A DNA stretch of 32,555 nt, from contig OMYD01000018.1 in assembly GCA_900315195.1 (NCBI GenBank), forward strand, positions 1 to 32,555, given 5' to 3'. The position numbers were made by a program, and so were the translations under genes. This DNA is from an uncultured Eubacteriales bacterium (GTDB taxonomy: Bacteria > Bacillota > Clostridia > Oscillospirales > Acutalibacteraceae). The notes below the pieces were generated by a model. That model was not told the DNA's origin. It was given only the letters and a program-made list of their open reading frames with translations, and made no database searches. Shown piece by piece: positions 1-5,924 of the stretch; position 1 is the stretch's first letter, and each line of letters opens with the position of its first letter.

Positions 1-3
1 TTG

Positions 4-32
4 GGCGTTTGTCGCGGATTGTGAGCGACAGA
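4..32. repeat. Short dispersed repeat, copy 1
   Basis: The core GTTTGTCGCG followed by a spacer and GAGCGA can fold as a small TCGC/GCGA hairpin. A close relative lies at 2112-2142, on the other side of the sigma-factor operon. Seen by eye only; it could be a shared intergenic element or chance similarity. Confidence 0.35.
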
Positions 33-45
33 CCTGATATCATTA

Positions 46-75
46 CACCCCCTGCTGTGAAAACAACAGGGGGTG
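46..75 (-). terminator. Stem-loop after the sigma-factor gene
   Basis: A 9-bp stem (CACCCCCTG paired with CAGGGGGTG) with a 12-nt loop sits directly downstream of the sigma gene's stop codon on the minus strand. No clear U-run follows, so it may end or merely stabilise the operon transcript. Confidence 0.5.
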
Positions 76-78
76 CAG

Positions 79-549
79 TCAATCCCTCAAATAATCCTTT
101 AACAAGGTTCTGCCTTTGCTCAGGCGGCTTTTGACAGTGCCTTCGGGAATTTTTATGATTGACTTTATTTCCTTAACAGAAAAATCTTCTATGTAATACA
201 GCACTACGACCTGCCTGATTTTCACAGGCAGGCTCTCGATCGCTATGCGGATCTCGGTTGAAACCTCCGCGTTGCCGCTCGACAGATCAGTGTCGTTCAG
301 TTCGGTGGTTTTTGAGGCTGATTTGAGCTGCTTGTTGCAGACGTTTATTAAAATCCGCATCAGCCACGTTTTGAAATATTCCTCGTGCTTCAGCGTGCCA
401 AGCTTTTCGTAGGCTGTGAGGATCGCCGTTTGCACGGCGTCCTCGCAGTCTTTTTCATTGCGGAGCATGGACATGGCTACGCGGTAAAGCGTCGGCTCGC
501 TGTCAAGAACAAGATCGGTGAAGGTTTCTCTTGTCATGCCGCACCTCAT
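79..549 (-). CDS. ECF-type RNA polymerase sigma factor
   Basis: This 156-residue protein is a group IV (ECF) sigma-70 factor that redirects RNA polymerase to a stress or envelope regulon. The sigma-70 region 2 spans about residues 18-80, with the typical segment around EDAVQTAILTAYEKL. Region 4 lies at about 100-150 and contains the helix-turn-helix stretch VKEIKSIIKIPEGTVKSRLS. The chosen start overlaps the stop of the upstream gene as ATGA, which implies translational coupling; a second Met five codons in (537) is also possible. The gene order is unusual, because the membrane partner comes first and the sigma factor second. The target genes cannot be read from this window. Confidence 0.9.
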   Translation of the reverse strand: MRCGMTRETFTDLVLDSEPTLYRVAMSMLRNEKDCEDAVQTAILTAYEKLGTLKHEEYFKTWLMRILINVCNKQLKSASKTTELNDTDLSSGNAEVSTEIRIAIESLPVKIRQVVVLYYIEDFSVKEIKSIIKIPEGTVKSRLSKGRTLLKDYLRD

Positions 550-1925
550 TTCTTGATTTTCACGCAGTCGCTATGATCGCTGATGGTGATGGTCTCGGCG
601 TTGTCATCAATGACATCTTCGCCCCTCGAGTAGAAACTCAGATAAGCGTTATCGAGGATATTGTCATCCGCTACGATCCCGTATGTCAGAGTTCGGGTTT
701 CACCCTTGCTGAGATGTAGCATATTGACTTCATCGCCCGGAGTTGATAAAACGGTATCAACATTGCCATAAAGGACGCTTTGTGTAATGCCGTGCTGATC
801 CTCCGTGCCGTTGTAATGATAAACGCCGTTTTCGTCCTTTACCAAAACAACGGGTGAGAAATCTCCGAAAACATCAAACTCCTTGTCCGAGTTCTGCGTG
901 ATCTCGACCGTAACAACATAGAAATGACGGTCAACCTCGGTATCCCATTCATTGCGCTGTGTATTCACACCGTCGCCGTCTTTGATATCATGCCGCGTAT
1001 ACGGTGTGATCAGCTTTCCGTTTTCATCAAAGAAATCGGAATGGATCAGTGAGTAGTCGGTTATCCAGCTCCAATACTCCTCAGGAATGTTGCTTGTGTC
1101 GGACTGCTCCTTGATGGATGTTACCTTAACGGTGAAGGCGTCTGAGGCGGATTCACGATCCCAATTGAAGGCTTCGCCGAGCTTGTGCATCTTGTGCATC
1201 TTGACCTCCGAGTTGATTATACGGTCATACTCACTGCGCTTTTTGTCCAAATCACTCATAACCATATCGGCTGAGGTCGTCTTGGGAACGAAGTTTGTAT
1301 TCTCTACCAAGCTGAGGCTTTTCATGATTTTGAGCAATTCCTCCTTGTCCGCTCCGCCGTAAGCGCCGCCACCGACAACATAGCCCCAATCCTCAAAATA
1401 CATCGTTGCGCCGTAGTCAAGCTCACCGCTTTCCGTCATTTGTCGTGTGGTAAGGATCAGCTTGTGCCCGTTGACGGTCGTTTCTTCGCTGTCAATAATG
1501 TAGGTCTCCGTGAAGTCATAGTCTTTTGCAGGCACAACTGAAAATGAAAAGCTCTCACCGTTTTGATTTTGGAATTTTTTTACATCCTCCTCCATGTGCG
1601 GAAGCTCCGAGAAGTTCTTCGTCATGTAGCCGAATACCATCTTCACGTGTTTCAGCGGCGAGGTCGTTTCCTCGGTAACTCCGACGTGCAAACCAAATTT
1701 ACCTACAGGCTCACTGAACAAGCCGAAGAAACCTGTCGCGGAGGCGACCGCCGTAAAGCTGCCCAAGGCGATAACGACCGCGCACACGACAGCAAATCTG
1801 ACGGTGCGCCTATTTCTGTAACGCACAGGCGACTTGTTGTCGAGTTTATAGAGCGAGGAAAGCACCGCGTTGTGAAACTCCTCGGGCGGATTTGGATATG
1901 CGTTTTTGAATTCTTCTGTTTTCAT
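546..1925 (-). CDS. Membrane-anchored anti-sigma-like protein (DUF4367/DUF4179 type)
   Basis: This 459-residue protein has a short cytoplasmic N-terminus of about 40 residues, one membrane segment (about 43-66, AVVCAVVIALGSFTAVASA), and a large extracellular part. The first extracellular half (about 70-210) resembles DUF4367/DUF4179-type sensor domains encoded beside ECF sigma factors. The second half (about 245-445) looks like a beta-sandwich of the DUF4352 kind. It probably sequesters the co-encoded sigma factor through its N-terminus and releases it on an envelope signal. It is first in the operon and overlaps the sigma gene by 4 nt. The ribosome site AGAGGAG lies 7 nt before the ATG. The role is inferred from topology and context; no classical zinc anti-sigma motif is visible. 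Confidence 0.7.
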   Translation of the reverse strand: MKTEEFKNAYPNPPEEFHNAVLSSLYKLDNKSPVRYRNRRTVRFAVVCAVVIALGSFTAVASATGFFGLFSEPVGKFGLHVGVTEETTSPLKHVKMVFGYMTKNFSELPHMEEDVKKFQNQNGESFSFSVVPAKDYDFTETYIIDSEETTVNGHKLILTTRQMTESGELDYGATMYFEDWGYVVGGGAYGGADKEELLKIMKSLSLVENTNFVPKTTSADMVMSDLDKKRSEYDRIINSEVKMHKMHKLGEAFNWDRESASDAFTVKVTSIKEQSDTSNIPEEYWSWITDYSLIHSDFFDENGKLITPYTRHDIKDGDGVNTQRNEWDTEVDRHFYVVTVEITQNSDKEFDVFGDFSPVVLVKDENGVYHYNGTEDQHGITQSVLYGNVDTVLSTPGDEVNMLHLSKGETRTLTYGIVADDNILDNAYLSFYSRGEDVIDDNAETITISDHSDCVKIKK

Positions 1926-1938
1926 GTGGATTCTCCTC

Positions 1939-1969
1939 TATTAGAGCGATTAGGAGGAGAAAAGGTTCA
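1939..1969 (-). promoter_or_regulatory. Candidate ECF-dependent promoter
   Basis: Read on the minus strand, TGAACCTTTT (1969-1960) is followed after 11 nt by CGCTCTAATA (1948-1939). This places AAC and CG 16 nt apart, the spacing usual for ECF promoters (an AAC core at -35, a CG-containing -10). It lies immediately upstream of the ribosome site, so the operon could be autoregulated with a very short leader. Confidence 0.5.
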
Positions 1970-2093
1970 TTTTTATTTTACATGAAAAAAGTGTAATTGC
2001 AAGCAAAGAAAATATAGAGGTAGGAACTGCCATGTTTAAGTGTATTTCTCCCTGTAGCGATTTGTTGGGAAAATGTGAGAAAGTACACGATAA

Positions 2094-2156
2094 AACTGTT
2101 CACGCGACGCTGGATGTTTGTCGCGATTTTCGAGCGATAGAGCACGGTGAACAGTT
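2094..2156. repeat. Nested inverted repeat
   Basis: Outer arms AACTGTTCAC (2094-2103) and GTGAACAGTT (2147-2156) are perfectly complementary. An inner small hairpin, TCGC/GCGA, lies at 2121-2137 and contains the second copy of the short repeat also seen at 4-32. It could be a structured RNA or a palindromic intergenic element; there is no T-run to make it a terminator. Confidence 0.6.
2112..2142. repeat. Short dispersed repeat, copy 2
   Basis: GTTTGTCGCG followed by a spacer and GAGCGA matches the motif at 4-32 with a few differences and lies inside the nested inverted repeat 2094-2156. Confidence 0.35.
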
Positions 2157-2196
2157 GGAAAGCAACTTTATTCTCCTGCCTGATAAGATATCCGCC

Positions 2197-2231
2197 TTTT
2201 ACTATACTCTTGGTAAAAGAGTATAGTAAAA
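2197..2231. repeat. Perfect 15-bp inverted repeat with 5-nt loop
   Basis: TTTTACTATACTCTT (2197-2211) is followed by a 5-nt loop and its exact complement (2217-2231). With A/T-rich ends it could act as a bidirectional terminator, but it has few G:C pairs. The right arm is also the start of the dispersed repeat whose second copy is at 5508-5570. Confidence 0.7.
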
Positions 2232-2281
2232 CCACCCGATGGAGAGCCGTTCAAAATTTGTGACGCATAAACAAAGAAAAG
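2218..2281 (+). repeat. Dispersed ~60-bp repeat, copy A
   Basis: The copy begins AGAGTATAGTAAAA and, about 18 nt later, continues as TTCAAAATTTGTGACGC then AAACAAAGA. It aligns end to end with 5508-5570, the two copies flanking the thrS segment in the same orientation. A partial third copy of the right half is at 3268-3295. Confidence 0.5.
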
Positions 2282-2671
2282 GGATTTTTTCAAAACTGAA
2301 AATCTGCTTTAGATTTTATGATGAAATAACTGTCGGAAAAACTCAATTGAATTAACATATAATAAGAGAACTTTGTACTTAACGGGAATGGTTGAGTACA
2401 GCATTTATCATTTATGGCGGTATCGCTTATCATTGCTTTCAGGCTGATTTAGAATTATTACGGGAGCGGTTATAATTTATTTTCGCAGTGATTATCAATT
2501 AAGCAGAACAAGTGTAAACGACAAAAGAGAGAAACTCAAAAAAAGTATCAGTCACCCTTTTCTCTGCTGTTGAAAAAGCGCTAATCTATTGATGCTGTTC
2601 TGTGATTTTTTGCAAGTTTCTACCTCGATTTTGCATAATTGACTTTAACGCCTTGCAAAAACGAAAACGCG

Positions 2672-2703
2672 AAAAAAGGCTTGAAGCAGACGTTCCAAGC
2701 CTT
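2672..2703 (-). terminator. Rho-independent terminator of the tRNA-Trp-like unit
   Basis: On the minus strand, AAGGCTTG pairs with CAAGCCTT across a 12-nt loop and is followed by a run of six T. It sits about 40 nt past the truncated tRNA and would end its transcript. Confidence 0.8.
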
Positions 2704-2744
2704 GAAAATTCATTATTTATGCGGATAATCATTGCGGTGTTCAC

Positions 2745-2783
2745 GTTTGGAGACCGCTGCTCTACCAACTGAGCTATACCCCT
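2745..2783 (-). pseudogene. Truncated tRNA-Trp (5' half only)
   Basis: The minus strand reads AGGGGTATAGCTCAGTTGGT and continues through a complete D arm (GCTC/GAGC), the 5' anticodon stem GCGGT and the loop CTCCAAA with anticodon CCA (tryptophan). The next bases should be the complementary ACCGC, but seven extra bases (CGTGAAC) come first. After that no T-arm and no TACCCCT acceptor strand can be found before the terminator. The 5' half is otherwise a perfect bacterial tRNA-Trp. A strong promoter (2830-2858) and a terminator (2672-2703) still bracket it, so it is probably transcribed although it cannot fold as a normal tRNA. Confidence 0.75.
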
Positions 2784-2803
2784 AAATGTTTAGTTGCTGC
2801 GTG

Positions 2804-2818
2804 GTGAGCCTCGCTCAC
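2804..2818. repeat. Small hairpin in the leader of the tRNA-like unit
   Basis: GTGAGC and GCTCAC form a perfect 6-bp stem with a 3-nt loop, between the promoter and the tRNA 5' end. Confidence 0.5.
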
Positions 2819-2829
2819 TTGCAGGAAAT

Positions 2830-2858
2830 ATGATACCACAGACACGTGATTTTGTCAA
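2830..2858 (-). promoter_or_regulatory. Strong sigma-A type promoter for the tRNA-like unit
   Basis: On the minus strand, a consensus -35 TTGACA (2858-2853) and -10 TATCAT (2835-2830) are separated by exactly 17 nt. It points into the truncated tRNA. Confidence 0.8.
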
Positions 2859-3116
2859 GCGTTTTTCAACACAAAAACGCCGATATGAGTAAGAACTTGT
2901 ATTACCGCGTGTGATACGCACGTCATGCGCATTTCATTCTAATCCAAATCGCGTGTGACTAACCCGATTTTCACACGTCATTGTCGTGGATTTTGACCGC
3001 TGCCCGACCACATTTTCGGCTATGAAAACCACACGTCATTTTTCGGCGGCTGCGATGCGGCTGGGTAATACGAACAGAAGAAAAAGAATTGAAGAAGTAT
3101 ATCTATTCGACAAAAA

Positions 3117-3161
3117 GCGTCTGAAAATACTCTTGACACGATTTTTCAGACGCGGCATAAT
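3117..3161 (+). promoter_or_regulatory. Promoter embedded in an inverted repeat
   Basis: TTGACA (3133-3138) and CATAAT (3156-3161) are 17 nt apart, a good housekeeping promoter. The arms GCGTCTGAAAA (3117-3127) and TTTTCAGACGC (3143-3153) enclose the -35, with the right arm filling the spacer. This could be an operator, or the remains of a terminator that overlaps a promoter. No intact gene follows until thrS. Confidence 0.5.
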
Positions 3162-3267
3162 ATATTTGACAGAGAAATAAATAAATCAATCATCCCTATA
3201 GCTTGAAAAATGCAAAGTTACCCGACCAATTTGTTTGCGCGGCGTCGGCGGTTTTGGGACGAATCTC

Positions 3268-3295
3268 TTTTTTTGCGACGCTATAACAAAGAATA
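3268..3295 (+). repeat. Partial copy of the dispersed repeat (right half)
   Basis: TTTGCGACGC followed by ATAACAAAGAA matches the right halves of the repeats at 2218-2281 and 5508-5570. Confidence 0.4.
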
Positions 3296-3353
3296 CGCAA
3301 AAAAGTCTGGACTTTTTCTGCGGTATCCTGTTGTGCGTGAAGGAGGTTCACAC

Positions 3354-3404
3354 ATGGATACGATTAGAGAATTATTCTACGGAAATAATCATCCGTATAC
3401 TTGA
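3354..3404 (+). pseudogene. Stump of a DUF6809-like small gene
   Basis: A strong ribosome site (AAGGAGG) precedes an ATG that opens a 16-codon frame, MDTIRELFYGNNHPYT, and then stops. The beginning resembles the N-terminus of DUF6809-type small proteins (pattern I-x-E-L-x-Y-G-N-x-x-P) known from clostridia, as I recall the family. The rest is missing. The stop overlaps the -35 of the thrS promoter, so the thrS regulatory region appears joined directly onto this remnant. Confidence 0.45.
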
Positions 3405-3429
3405 CATTGTTACTGTGATGTGATACAAT
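3401..3429 (+). promoter_or_regulatory. thrS promoter
   Basis: Consensus TTGACA (3401-3406) and TACAAT (3424-3429) with a 17-nt spacer. Transcription should begin near 3436, giving a leader of about 300 nt that contains the T-box. Confidence 0.85.
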
Positions 3430-3439
3430 TCTTTTTAAA

Positions 3440-3700
3440 ATTGAGATGGAGAAAGTATTGTCTCGTGAACTATACAGAGAGACACTGCCACCGGCTGAAA
3501 GCGGTGTTTAGTGATAAGACAAGAAGACCCCTCCGGAGTTGCAGCATCAGAAAGTAAATGCTGCCGTGTTCGCACGTTACAGCGAAGAATGAGCGGTGCA
3601 CAAGCTGTTTTTTATAGTATTGGGTGCACAAACAAGGTGGAACCGTGGAGCTTTTAACCCCACCCTTGATTTTTATGTCAGGGGCGGGGTATGTTTTTTT
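3440..3700 (+). ncRNA. T-box riboswitch leader of thrS
   Basis: The leader senses uncharged tRNA-Thr and blocks a terminator when aminoacylation is low. Visible parts are a Stem I apical motif GCTGAAA (fits GNUGNRA) near 3494, a probable specifier ACC (threonine) at 3527-3529 just before CCTCCGGAGTTGC, and the conserved T-box AAGGTGGAACCGTG at 3634-3647. A terminator stem at about 3657-3690 (ACCCCACCC with GGGGCGGGGT) is followed by seven T at 3694-3700. The specifier was assigned by position relative to the conserved downstream sequence and is less certain than the rest. Confidence 0.88.
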
Positions 3701-3736
3701 CGTCTCTGAAAATTTTTATTTTGGAGGAATGAATGA

Positions 3737-5485
3737 ATGTCAGAAAAAGATTTTTCTTTCGAGAATGAGGCTTACCGAAAGACTTATTGGCACACTTGCT
3801 CTCACATTATGGCACAGGCAATCAAAAGACTGTACCCGGAGGTCAAGCTTGCCATAGGGCCGGCTATAGACAACGGGTTTTACTATGACGTATTAGCTCC
3901 GTTTGGTTTTAATCCGGAAATCATGGAAAAAATCGAGGCGGAGATGCGTAAAATCTGCAAGGAAAAGCTCAAGCTGGAGCGGTTTGAGCTTCCGCGTGAA
4001 GACGCCTTGAAGCTAATGAAGGATGAGCCTTTCAAGGTGGAGCTTATCAATGATTTACCCGAAGATGCTGTTATTTCCTTTTATAAGCAGGGAGAGTTTA
4101 TCGACTTATGTGCCGGTCCGCATCTCGATTCTACAGGCCGTGTAAAGGGAAATGCCATAAAGCTGCTCTCCTGCGCATCGGCATATTGGCGCGGAGATTC
4201 TAATCGTGAGTCGCTGCAGCGCATCTATGGAATTGCTTATCCTAAGAAAGAACAGCTGGATGAGTATATTGCCCGTATGGAAGAAGCAAAAAAGAGAGAT
4301 CATCGTAAGTTAGGCAAGGATTTGGGATTATTTCTCTTGATGGAAGAGGGTCCCGGTTTCCCGTTCTTCTTACCTAAAGGTATGGTGCTGAAAAATACAC
4401 TGATCGAATATTGGAGAGAAGTACACAAGAGATACGGTTATGTTGAGATCTCGACTCCGATGATGCTGAATCGTACCTTGTGGGAGCGTTCGGGTCATTG
4501 GCAGCACTATAAAGACAATATGTATACAACCGTTATCGATGAGACAGATTTCGCAATTAAACCCATGAACTGTCCCGGCGGAATGTTGGTATATCGTTCC
4601 GAACCGCACTCGTACAAGGAGCTTCCTTTGCGTGTCGGTGAGTTGGGTTTGGTTCACCGCCACGAACTCTCGGGAACGCTTCACGGTTTGTTTCGGGTAA
4701 GGTGTTTCACACAGGATGACGCCCACATTTTTATGACATGGGAGCAGATGCGCGATGAGATCAAGAAGGTCATCGAGCTTTTTGATGAGGTCTATTCTGT
4801 GTTTGGCTTGGGTTATGAGATCGAAGTTTCTACTATGCCCGAAGATCATATGGGTGAAGTTGAAGTGTGGGATTTTGCTACCGACACCTTAAAAGCTGCA
4901 TGTGAGGATATGGGCAAAAAGTATACCGTCAACGAGGGAGACGGAGCCTTCTACGGGCCCAAGTTAGACTTTCATCTTTCGGATTCTTTAGGACGCACCT
5001 GGCAATGCGGAACGATTCAGCTTGATATGCAGCTGCCGGAGAGATTTGAATTGGAATATACCGGTTCCGACGGAGAAAAACATCGTCCTGCTATGATCCA
5101 CCGAGTTGTGTTTGGCTCTATAGAGAGATTCATCGGAGTGATCACCGAGCATTTTGCGGGCGCGTTTCCGCTTTGGATCGCACCGCAGCAGGTTATTGTG
5201 CTTCCAATAACAGACAGAGCCGGTGATTATGCAGATATAATCGCGAATAAATTGAACGATTCGGGATTTAGGGTCGAAGTTGATCATCGTTCTGAAAAAC
5301 TGGGTTATAAAATCAGAGAAGCTCAGGGAATGAAAATTCCTTATATGGTTATTGTCGGCGATAGAGACATTGAGAATAATACGGTTTCTATTCGTCATCG
5401 TTCCGGTGCTGACCTCGGTGCGATGCCTTATGAAGATTTTGAAGCTCTGTTAATTGAAGAGCAAAACACAAAGTTGATTAAGTAA
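3737..5485 (+). CDS. thrS: Threonyl-tRNA synthetase lacking the TGS domain
   Basis: This class II synthetase charges tRNA-Thr. At 582 residues it lacks the N-terminal TGS domain of the usual ~640-residue enzyme. It opens directly in the editing domain, with metal/catalytic-type residues H19, H23 (HTCSH) and C125, H129 (CAGPH). The catalytic core (about 205-480) has motif 2 in HRHELSGTLHGLFRVRCF and zinc ligands C279 (MNCPGG), H330 (DDAH) and H455 (MIHR). The anticodon-binding domain fills about 483-580. An AGGAG site lies 9 nt before the ATG. Control is by the upstream T-box. TGS-less forms exist in clostridia, so this can be a genuine enzyme. By eye, its codon use seems more A/T-ending than that of its neighbours. 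Confidence 0.95.
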   Translation: MSEKDFSFENEAYRKTYWHTCSHIMAQAIKRLYPEVKLAIGPAIDNGFYYDVLAPFGFNPEIMEKIEAEMRKICKEKLKLERFELPREDALKLMKDEPFKVELINDLPEDAVISFYKQGEFIDLCAGPHLDSTGRVKGNAIKLLSCASAYWRGDSNRESLQRIYGIAYPKKEQLDEYIARMEEAKKRDHRKLGKDLGLFLLMEEGPGFPFFLPKGMVLKNTLIEYWREVHKRYGYVEISTPMMLNRTLWERSGHWQHYKDNMYTTVIDETDFAIKPMNCPGGMLVYRSEPHSYKELPLRVGELGLVHRHELSGTLHGLFRVRCFTQDDAHIFMTWEQMRDEIKKVIELFDEVYSVFGLGYEIEVSTMPEDHMGEVEVWDFATDTLKAACEDMGKKYTVNEGDGAFYGPKLDFHLSDSLGRTWQCGTIQLDMQLPERFELEYTGSDGEKHRPAMIHRVVFGSIERFIGVITEHFAGAFPLWIAPQQVIVLPITDRAGDYADIIANKLNDSGFRVEVDHRSEKLGYKIREAQGMKIPYMVIVGDRDIENNTVSIRHRSGADLGAMPYEDFEALLIEEQNTKLIK

Positions 5486-5507
5486 GAAAGATAATATAAC
5501 CGGATTT

Positions 5508-5570
5508 AGAGTATAGTAAAAATCAAAGAGACAGCACTATTCAAAAATTGCGACGCCAAACCAAAGATAG
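5508..5570 (+). repeat. Dispersed ~60-bp repeat, copy C
   Basis: AGAGTATAGTAAAA, then TTCAAAAATTGCGACGC and CAAAGATAG, align with 2218-2281 over the whole length with roughly one difference in four positions. The two copies are direct repeats about 3.3 kb apart around the tRNA fragment and thrS. Confidence 0.5.
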
Positions 5571-5647
5571 TTTATATCGCGATCATGACCATAATAGTAA
5601 TCATCGGCTAATTCACACATTTCATCTGGAGATAAGTTGCTATTCAT
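5537..5647 (-). pseudogene. Sel1-repeat-like N-terminal fragment
   Basis: Read on the minus strand, a 36-residue stretch beginning MNSNLSPDEMCELADDYYYG has the helix-rich look of the first Sel1-like (SLR) repeat of small tetratricopeptide-type proteins. It runs into unrelated residues and stops at 5537. The frame extends upstream to 5773, but that part is antisense to the methyltransferase fragment. The assignment rests on pattern memory only. Confidence 0.35.
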
Positions 5648-5674
5648 TATTTTAAGTGTTATGTGAGGAATGAT

Positions 5675-5818
5675 TATGAAATCTGGGAAACAACCTACTG
5701 CCACCGTATGCCAAGTTACGAGAGTATTATCGAATGGTACAAGGGTACGGGACTGCGGCCGTATCTTGAACATCCGTTTCCGGTTTCCGAGGTTGTTTTT
5801 TATTTCAAAAACGGGTAA
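5675..5818 (+). pseudogene. Internal fragment of a trans-aconitate 2-methyltransferase-like gene
   Basis: The open frame reads YEIWETTYCHRMPSYESIIE and continues WYKGTGLRPYLE. This matches the highly characteristic W-E-T-x-Y-x-H-x-M-P ... E-W-Y-K-G-T-G-L-R-P-Y-L segment of SAM-dependent trans-aconitate 2-methyltransferases. Both the SAM-binding N-terminus and the true C-terminus are absent. The frame instead ends in about 15 residues (HPFPVSEVVFYFKNG) that do not belong to that family. It is a small island of a deleted gene. Confidence 0.65.
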
Positions 5819-5823
5819 GAAAA

Positions 5824-5907
5824 ATGGCTTATAAAATCGGAAACTGCACAGTCGGCGACGCGGGTTATATCATAGACAGACTTGTTGAGAATAATATTTG
5901 CCAATGA
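5824..5907 (+). pseudogene. N-terminal stump of a GNAT acetyltransferase
   Basis: An ATG opens 27 codons beginning MAYKIGNCTVGDAGYIIDRL and then stops. The pattern (Y-K-I-x-x-C-T-x-x-D-A-x-Y-I) resembles the first strand and helix of GNAT-family acetyltransferases. The acetyl-CoA-binding part is gone, and the nitrilase-family gene starts 17 nt later. Confidence 0.5.
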
Positions 5908-5924
5908 GCTTAGGAGTTTTTACG

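Larger units (their letters stand above)
1970..2744. other. Gene-poor intergenic region with structured repeats
   Basis: No ORF here has a convincing start or composition. The region holds two strong inverted repeats (2094-2156 and 2197-2231), one copy of a roughly 60-bp dispersed repeat (2218-2281) and a minus-strand terminator (2672-2703). The stretch 2285-2660 shows nothing I can interpret beyond A/T-rich sequence and a weak inverted repeat around 2520-2570. Confidence 0.6.
2860..3353. other. Intergenic region without a clear gene
   Basis: Short ORFs here lack ribosome sites and plausible composition. Visible items are three loose copies of a CACACGTCAT-like word (about 2920, 2973 and 3030), a promoter inside an inverted repeat (3117-3161), and a partial repeat copy (3268-3295). 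Confidence 0.5.

Noticed and set aside
1978..2235. Overlapping small ORFs on both strands
   Set aside because: They translate the inverted repeats and have no ribosome site or family resemblance.
2520..2570. Inverted repeat GAGAGAAA/TTTCTCT
   Set aside because: Short arms with a T-run in the loop rather than after the stem; no convincing terminator or element.
2586..2768. 60-residue minus-strand ORF across the tRNA remnant
   Set aside because: It is a reading of the tRNA half, spacer and terminator, not a protein gene.
2920..3045. Three CACACGTCAT-like words that could suggest an array
   Set aside because: Spacing is irregular and the matches are short and imperfect, so neither a CRISPR array nor a clear operator set is supported.
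3527..3529. Alternative threonine specifier codons in the T-box leader
   Set aside because: Other ACN triplets exist nearby, but ACC here has the best position before the conserved CCGGAGTTGC segment; it is kept as probable only.
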